Positions 58,862-64,000 of a DNA stretch of 64,000 nt are shown here, piece by piece (the first letter of the stretch is position 1; each line of letters opens with the position of its first letter). The notes beneath the pieces were generated by a model that saw nothing but the letters and a program-made list of their open reading frames with translations, was not told the DNA's origin and did no database searches. Source of the DNA: an uncultured Clostridium sp. (GTDB taxonomy: Bacteria; Bacillota; Clostridia; Lachnospirales; Lachnospiraceae). The stretch covers positions 26,959 to 90,958 of the forward strand of contig CALAAS010000034.1 of assembly GCA_937885015.1 (NCBI GenBank), given 5' to 3'. Made by a program: the position numbers and the translations under genes.

Positions 58862-59809
58862 ATGAAGCGAAACAGAGTGAAGAGGGCGGCCGTCTGGATG
58901 GCTGTACTGGTCTGTCTGGCAGCCGCGGGGTTTTTAAGCGCCTGTGGAAAGGAGGGGGGAGAAGAGACGCGGAAGGATGGCAGCTACCTGATTTATTATC
59001 TGGATTCTGCCCGGACAAAGCTTTCTCCCATGGAGTATGAGACGGACACCTCGGATCAGGAACTTTTGATCGGAGAACTGGCCGGTCAGCTTGTGGAGAT
59101 ACCAAAAGATCCGGATTACCAGGGGATTCTGGGCGATGGGGTAATGCTTTTGGATATTACCCGGGATGAGAATATCCTGATTCTGAATTTTAATCAGGAA
59201 TATAGCAGCATGAAGGCGACCAGAGAGGTTTTGTGCCGGGCGGCGTTGGCCAGAACCTTTACCCAGGTTCCGGGAATTGATTATATCAATATCAATTGTG
59301 AAGGTCAGCCGCTCCTGGATTCCCACGGAAATCCAGTAGGAGTGATTGGCGGATCAGATTTTCTGGACAGTATTTCGGATGTCAATTCTTTTGAAAAGGT
59401 AGAGTTAAAGCTTTACTTTTCCAATGAAACGGGAGATGGGTTGGTGGCAGAAACCAGAGAGGTATTCTACAGTATGAATACCTCCATGGAGCGTCTGGTG
59501 GTGGAGCAGCTGCTGGCAGGATCGCAGCAGGGAAATCATTCGGTTATGCCGAAGGATACGAGGATTCTGGGGGTATCTATGACAGACAATACGTGTTACG
59601 TGAATCTGGACGGAAGTTTTCTGACCGGGGAGCTGAAGGCGGCGGATTACATTCCGGTGTATGCGCTGGTCAATTCTCTGACAGAGCTGCAGACCGTGAA
59701 TAAAGTGCAGATTACAGTGGACGGCTCTGCGCAGGTAACCTTCCGGAATACGATTTCTCTGGAGCATCCTCTGGAGCGGGATGACAGTTATCTGGCAGGG
59801 CAGCAGTAA
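58862..59809 (+). CDS. Lipoprotein with two GerMN domains
   Basis: 315 aa. Signal peptide with lipobox LSAC (about residue 30). Two GerMN domains follow (about 40-160 and 175-300): IYYLDSARTKLSPMEYE...LLIGELAGQLVEIPK and KLYFSNETGDGLVAETREVFYSMNTSMERLVVEQLLAG. GerMN is found in spore germination protein GerM and in LpqB. Here it follows a histidine kinase by 11 bp, so it may shape that kinase's signal or act at the cell wall. AGGAGG precedes ATG 58862. Confidence 0.88.
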   Translation: MKRNRVKRAAVWMAVLVCLAAAGFLSACGKEGGEETRKDGSYLIYYLDSARTKLSPMEYETDTSDQELLIGELAGQLVEIPKDPDYQGILGDGVMLLDITRDENILILNFNQEYSSMKATREVLCRAALARTFTQVPGIDYININCEGQPLLDSHGNPVGVIGGSDFLDSISDVNSFEKVELKLYFSNETGDGLVAETREVFYSMNTSMERLVVEQLLAGSQQGNHSVMPKDTRILGVSMTDNTCYVNLDGSFLTGELKAADYIPVYALVNSLTELQTVNKVQITVDGSAQVTFRNTISLEHPLERDDSYLAGQQ

Positions 59810-59849
59810 GTGCTTATTAAAAGGAGGAAACAGAATTAAACGGCCGATA

Positions 59850-62315
59850 ATGTGGATTACGGTGGCGATTGTACTTGGAGAGGTCATAGCGTACCGGTTC
59901 GGCATGGTGGCATGGTTTCTGGCTGCGGCTGCATGGACAGCAGCAGTGCTTTTCCTGTGGAAAGGAATAGGGGAGAGAGGGAGTGCGCGGCTTTTGTATG
60001 GTGCGCTGCTCCTTCTTTCGTTTTTGGTTGGGGCAGTCCGGATGGAGGCGGAAAAACGCCCGGATTCACTGGAAAGACGTCTGGAGATGGGAGAATACCC
60101 CGGAGTTCTGGCCTGGGGACAGGTCTCTTCTGTGTCGGAGCGGGATGGATGGTATACGCTGGTTCTGTCTGGGGCATCAGTGAGGGGAAGGGGAGAGGTC
60201 TGGAATCAGAAGCGGGTTCTGGTGTCAGTCGACGAGAAAAAGGTTCCGGCGGTTTCCGGTGTCGTTTGCGGCGTGGAAGTGGCGGTTCGAGGCTGCGCCC
60301 AGGCTCTGGCGGAGGCGACAAATCCGGGGCAATTTTCCTATCGCCTTCATTATCGGGGGCGGGGAATCCGCTGCCGTATTCAGGCAGATGAAATCCGTGT
60401 GGGAGAGAAAAACAGCGCCTCTCTGGCCGCCCGTCAGGCGGATGCGCTGGCCCGGTTTGCAGGGGGGACGTTAGATGTTCTCTGTGAGCCAGAAGATGCA
60501 GGTGTATTTAAGGCCGTGCTTCTGGGAGATAAGTCGGGACTTTCCGGAGAGCTGCGGGAACGGTTTGAGGACAGTGGGATCGCCCATATTCTGGCAGTCA
60601 GCGGTCTTCACATTTCTTTGATTGGACTGAGTCTTTATGGTCTTCTTAGAGGGGCGGGGGCTGGCTATGGGATGGCTGGAGGAGCAGCGGGATTGGTTTT
60701 GGTGGTTTACGGGATGGCGGCCGGCTACTCTCCGTCGGTATTCCGGGCAGTCTTTATGGTGCTTTGCAGCTTTCTGGCGGCTTATTGGGGGAGATGCTAT
60801 GACCTGCTTTCTGCCATGTTTCTTTCTCTGGGACTTTTGGCCCTGGAATCGCCCTTTCTTTTATGGTCTGGAGGCCTGCAGCTTTCGTTTGGAGCTGTGC
60901 TGGCCATTGGTCTGGAGCAGGAGCTGCAGCAGAGACGCCATGCAGCAGAAAGTGCGGAGGCTGTGGGGAGAGTCGAAAGGGGCGGCATACTCAAAGCGGC
61001 AGCCAGACTGGTGGAAAATTTCCGTGTCAGCGCCGGGATTCAGTTTTATACGCTGCCAATTCTTCTTTATCATTTCTTTGCGTTTCCGCCATGGGGCCTT
61101 TTCCTCAATCTTGCTGTGATTCCCCTTCTTTCCTGGGCAGCAGTATCCGGAATTCTGGCAGTTGCTTTGTATGGCGGAGCGGTGTTCTTTCGGAGCGGCA
61201 TTTTTTCTTCCGGATTCAGAGCCTTTGAGCCAATATGGCGGAAAATTGCGGAAGTTCTGGAAATGGGAGCTCTGGCGGCAGTGGGGCCGGGCCATTACAT
61301 TTTTGAACTGTATGACAGCCTTTGCAGCTGGTCGCTGACGCTTCCATTTGCAAGGATTTTGGCGGGACGGCCGGAGCTGTGGAAAATAGGGGTGTATTAT
61401 CTGCTTCTTGGATGGCGGTTCTGGATGTTATTTCATGCAGACAGAAACCGGGGAATTGCGTCTTTGAGCAAAGGAGCGGCAGTGGCGGCTATGGCAGTCC
61501 TTCTTTTGCTGGTCCGGCCGGTTCAGGGATTTCATGTGTGGTTCCTGGATGTGGGGCAGGGGGATGGCGTGTTTTTTCAGACAAAGGATGCAGCAGTTCT
61601 CTCCGATTTCGGAAGCACCCAGGATCGGAAAGCGGGAGAAAACCGCCTGGTGCCATTTTTGGAAAGCCAGGGAGTCTCCAGCCTGGATTATGTGTTTGTG
61701 AGCCATGCGGATGCGGATCATATGAATGGAATCCTCTGGCTTCTGGAAAAGGAGCCGGGAATTCGGGTACGGCGCCTGGCAGTCCCAGAGGCAGCCCGGG
61801 AAAACGAGGAATATGAACGCCTTCTTGATGCTGCCGGAGCTTCCGGTATTCCCATTATTTACATGAAAAGGGGGGAGAGGATTCAGGCCGGAGAAATTTC
61901 CATTTCCTGCCTGAATCCGCCGGATCCGGGGCCTGAAGAGAAGAATGCCCATTCTCTTGTGCTGAAGGTTTCTTATCAGCAGTTTCATATGGTGCTGGCG
62001 GGAGATATTGGCATGGAGCAGGAGGAGGAGCTGTGCCGGTCTGTGCTGGCTAAAAACCCGGAGGACCACCGGATATTTCTTTTGAAGGTGCCGCATCATG
62101 GATCGGGCCATTCTTCTTCCGCAGAGTTTTTGAAGCGCTTGTCCCCCAGAGTCAGCATTTTGTCCTATGGGAAAGACAATTCCTACGGTCATCCGGATCC
62201 GGATGCGGTGGATCGGATTCAGGCAGTGGGGAGCCGGATTATGGGAACGGAAACGTCGGGGGCCATTCACGTTTATACCGATGGGAGGCGTGTAAAGATC
62301 CGGACATTTCGGTAG
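59850..62315 (+). CDS. comEC: ComEC/Rec2-type DNA uptake channel
   Basis: About 821 aa. A DUF4131 N-terminal part is followed by the Competence domain (LRERFEDSGIAHILAVSGLHISLIGLSLYGLL), many membrane segments, and a C-terminal metallo-beta-lactamase domain: WFLDVGQGDGVFFQTKD, FVSHADADHMNGILWLL, VLAGDIGMEQEEEL, VPHHGSGHSSS and YGHPDPDAV. It carries single-stranded DNA into the cell. The start is uncertain: AGGAGG (59822-59827) is 22 nt from ATG 59850, but an in-frame ATT at 59835 has ideal spacing. No comEA is adjacent; holA follows, as in many Firmicutes. Confidence 0.9.
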   Translation: MWITVAIVLGEVIAYRFGMVAWFLAAAAWTAAVLFLWKGIGERGSARLLYGALLLLSFLVGAVRMEAEKRPDSLERRLEMGEYPGVLAWGQVSSVSERDGWYTLVLSGASVRGRGEVWNQKRVLVSVDEKKVPAVSGVVCGVEVAVRGCAQALAEATNPGQFSYRLHYRGRGIRCRIQADEIRVGEKNSASLAARQADALARFAGGTLDVLCEPEDAGVFKAVLLGDKSGLSGELRERFEDSGIAHILAVSGLHISLIGLSLYGLLRGAGAGYGMAGGAAGLVLVVYGMAAGYSPSVFRAVFMVLCSFLAAYWGRCYDLLSAMFLSLGLLALESPFLLWSGGLQLSFGAVLAIGLEQELQQRRHAAESAEAVGRVERGGILKAAARLVENFRVSAGIQFYTLPILLYHFFAFPPWGLFLNLAVIPLLSWAAVSGILAVALYGGAVFFRSGIFSSGFRAFEPIWRKIAEVLEMGALAAVGPGHYIFELYDSLCSWSLTLPFARILAGRPELWKIGVYYLLLGWRFWMLFHADRNRGIASLSKGAAVAAMAVLLLLVRPVQGFHVWFLDVGQGDGVFFQTKDAAVLSDFGSTQDRKAGENRLVPFLESQGVSSLDYVFVSHADADHMNGILWLLEKEPGIRVRRLAVPEAARENEEYERLLDAAGASGIPIIYMKRGERIQAGEISISCLNPPDPGPEEKNAHSLVLKVSYQQFHMVLAGDIGMEQEEELCRSVLAKNPEDHRIFLLKVPHHGSGHSSSAEFLKRLSPRVSILSYGKDNSYGHPDPDAVDRIQAVGSRIMGTETSGAIHVYTDGRRVKIRTFR

Positions 62316-62342
62316 ACAGAGGGAGGGAATACAGGCTATAAT
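62313..62342 (+). promoter_or_regulatory. Promoter of holA
   Basis: TAGACA (62313-62318), 18-bp spacer, TATAAT (62337-62342), starting at the comEC stop codon. Confidence 0.6.
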
Positions 62343-62417
62343 AATACACATGCTGATGCAAGACGTTCAAACAGAAAAGGTGATTTTCATGAAAGAAGAC
62401 GGATGGGAGGACGAAAG

Positions 62418-63392
62418 ATGCAGACCATCAATGAAGATATAAAAAACGGGAATTTTCGCCCGGTGTATCTGCTGTTTGGGGAAGAGTCTTTCCTGAAACA
62501 GAGCTACAAGAAGAAACTGCGCCAGGCCATTGCAGGCGATGATACCATGAATTACAATTATTTTGAGGGAAAAGGGCTGGATGTGAATGAACTGATCAGT
62601 CTGTCAGATACCATGCCTTTTTTTAGCGAAAAACGTTTGATTATCGTAGAGGACAGCGGCTTTTTTAAGGCGGCGTCCGATACACTGACGGAGTATCTTC
62701 CGTCCATGCCGGATACTACCTGTCTGGTGTTTGTGGAGGAGGCAGTGGATAAAAGAAACCGTCTGTATAAAAAAGTCAGGGAACTGGGCCATGCGGCGGA
62801 GATGAAGCGGCAGGACAGCGGGCAGCTGGCGCGCTGGGCCGGGGCTATTCTGGCACAGAATGGCAGGAAAATTACGGGTGCAGCGATGAATCATTTTCTG
62901 GAGCGAACCGGTGATGATATGGAAAATATCCGTATGGAGCTGGAAAAGCTGATTTCCTATACCATGGGAAGCGATCAGGTAACGACGGAGGATGTGGACG
63001 CTGTCACAACGATTCAGACGACCAATAAGATTTTTGAGATGGTGGGAGCCATTGCTTCCAGAAAAACGCGGCTGGCCATGGATCTCTATGAGGATCTTTT
63101 AACGCTGCGGGAACCGCCGATGCGGATCCTGTTTCTCATTGCCCGCCAGTTCAATCAGCTTCTTCTGGTAAAGGAAATGGCAGCGGCCGGAACGGATCGG
63201 GGAACCATAGCCTCCAGACTGAAGGTGCCGCCTTTTGTGGTCGGGAAGCTGACCAGCCAGGCTGCTGCATTTTCAGGAGAACAGATTTTGGAGTATGTGA
63301 AGCAGTGTGTGGAGATGGAGGAGGCCGTGAAAACGGGACGGCTGGGCGATCGGCTGGCGGTTGAGCTTTTAATCACAAGAAAATACGGATAG
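62418..63392 (+). CDS. holA: DNA polymerase III delta subunit
   Basis: Clamp-loader wrench subunit, 324 aa. INEDIKNGNFRPVYLLFGEESFLKQSYKKKLRQAI is the N-terminal domain I signature, followed by TMPFFSEKRLIIVEDSGFFK and, in domain II-III, MRMELEKLISYTMGSDQVTTEDV-type residues and LREPPMRILFLIARQFNQLLLVKEM. It opens the sliding clamp with the other loader subunits. GGGAGG selects ATG 62418; ATG 62403 lies before it. Neighbours comEC and rpsT match the order comEC-holA-rpsT common in Firmicutes. Confidence 0.93.
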   Translation: MQTINEDIKNGNFRPVYLLFGEESFLKQSYKKKLRQAIAGDDTMNYNYFEGKGLDVNELISLSDTMPFFSEKRLIIVEDSGFFKAASDTLTEYLPSMPDTTCLVFVEEAVDKRNRLYKKVRELGHAAEMKRQDSGQLARWAGAILAQNGRKITGAAMNHFLERTGDDMENIRMELEKLISYTMGSDQVTTEDVDAVTTIQTTNKIFEMVGAIASRKTRLAMDLYEDLLTLREPPMRILFLIARQFNQLLLVKEMAAAGTDRGTIASRLKVPPFVVGKLTSQAAAFSGEQILEYVKQCVEMEEAVKTGRLGDRLAVELLITRKYG

Positions 63393-63426
63393 AAAAATCG
63401 GCCGGATACATCAGGCGGCTGAAACA

Positions 63427-63471
63427 AAAAAAGAGGCGATTTTGTCACACCTTACAAAATCGTCTCTTTTA
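63427..63471. terminator. Bidirectional terminator between holA and rpsT
   Basis: AAAAGAGGCGATTTTGT pairs with ACAAAATCGTCTCTTTT, with flanking A and T runs on both sides. Confidence 0.93.
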
Positions 63472-63501
63472 TATACATAAAAAGATTCGGATAAACCGCG
63501 A

Positions 63502-63765
63502 TTACGCCAGAGCGTTTACAGCCTTAGCTAAACGGGATACCTTGCGGGATGCAGTATTCTTGTGATATACACCCTTTGTGGTAGCCTTGTCGATCTCGCT
63601 GGTAGCAGCTAATAATGCAGCCTGCGCAGCAGCCTTGTCGCCGGCAGCAACAGCAGCGTCTACTTTCTTGATCGCCGTTTTTACTTTAGAACGGATCGCT
63701 TTATTTCTTGCGGTTCTCGTCTCTGCAACTAAAATTCTTTTTTTTGCGGATTTAATGTTAGCCAA
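63502..63765 (-). CDS. rpsT: 30S ribosomal protein S20
   Basis: 87 aa, binds 16S rRNA early in small-subunit assembly. ANIKSAKKRILVAETRTARNKAIRSKVKTAIKKVDAAV and HKNTASRKVSRLAKAVNALA span the three-helix fold. The start is TTG at 63765, with GGAGGTG 6 nt upstream; ATG 63780 sits inside or ahead of that ribosome site and would add five residues foreign to S20. E. coli rpsT also starts at UUG. A consensus-like promoter gives a leader of about 100 nt, room for autoregulation. Confidence 0.95.
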   Translation of the reverse strand: MANIKSAKKRILVAETRTARNKAIRSKVKTAIKKVDAAVAAGDKAAAQAALLAATSEIDKATTKGVYHKNTASRKVSRLAKAVNALA

Positions 63766-63870
63766 TTGGTACACCTCCATTAATATATGATTTTAATACA
63801 TTTATCGTTGTTTGTATTTGGTTTGCATTAAAACCTGGACACGGACAGTTCAATGTAAACATACTATTGT

Positions 63871-63899
63871 ATTTTACCTAAGATTTACAGGGTTGTCAA
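63871..63899 (-). promoter_or_regulatory. Promoter of rpsT
   Basis: On the minus strand TTGACA (63899-63894), 17-bp spacer, TAAAAT (63876-63871). The 100 bases beyond it to the window end show no gene. Confidence 0.8.
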
Positions 63900-64000
63900 T
63901 ATCTATTTTCCGGTTTTTGCATAAGTTTCCGAGTTTGGAGAAACACGGGAGTTTGACACTTCTTTTTAACATCCCATCACAGAAATCCTTTATTTAAGCC

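Overview
The window looks like a chromosomal segment of a low-to-mid GC Clostridia, most likely Lachnospiraceae. The case rests on family content: a YerC-type TrpR-like regulator next to pcrA, a DUF6465 protein with a histone-like tail, DUF1836, a DUF3793/DUF2325 pair tied to Feo iron uptake, a FeoB-associated Cys-rich peptide, strong AGGAGG ribosome sites, and TTG starts. No rRNA, tRNA or CRISPR array was seen. Gene calls are from protein motifs read by eye, with no database search.

Layout. 1-7.4 kb: tail of a sigma-70 gene, then queH, a HAD phosphatase, a zinc ABC importer (znuA-znuC-znuB), a di-Mop molybdate-binding protein and two CobW-type GTPases (one fused to a YcgQ/DUF1980-like domain), i.e. 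a metal-handling block. 7.4-24 kb: cell-envelope and housekeeping genes (polysaccharide deacetylase, D,D-carboxypeptidase, pcrA, a P-type Ca2+ ATPase, a YtaF/MntP-like protein, a class A PBP). 24-30.4 kb: two sodium-coupled transporters, a DUF6465 protein, rsmF and an RluA-type pseudouridine synthase. 30.5-34.1 kb: the purine cluster purE-M-N-D behind a structured AT-rich leader.

34.1-40.4 kb is an accessory island. It holds a cluster of five 20-bp repeats, an AbiF/AbiD-type HEPN protein preceded by a promoter and a GC-rich two-hairpin RNA, an unrecognised 330-aa gene in operon with a PTH2-type peptidyl-tRNA hydrolase and a tiny zinc-ribbon protein, a decayed IS256 copy cutting into a lipoprotein gene, and a metallo-beta-lactamase-fold hydrolase. 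40.4-46.3 kb is an iron regulon: feoB, a DtxR-type repressor, feoA, a Cys-rich peptide, DUF2325 and DUF3793. Three promoters share the architecture TTGACA-N17-TAAACT with a GTTAGT...ACTAAC palindrome over the -10 box. A PIN-PhoH ATPase sits between them.

46.3-64 kb: an IS110 remnant, a long-form RsmH, a tyrosine phosphatase, a FliB-like methylase, a fusion of an endonuclease Q-type PHP nuclease with a UvrD helicase, gpmI, and a run degV - histidine kinase - GerMN lipoprotein - comEC - holA, closed by convergent rpsT. Two near-identical 193-bp non-coding elements (212-404 and 48155-48347, opposite orientations), each with terminal inverted repeats and its own 7-bp target duplication, are a recently mobile MITE family. 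The most notable points are the AbiF-RNA locus, the EndoQ-UvrD fusion, the MITE pair, the GTPase-DUF1980 fusion and the repeat cluster after purD.
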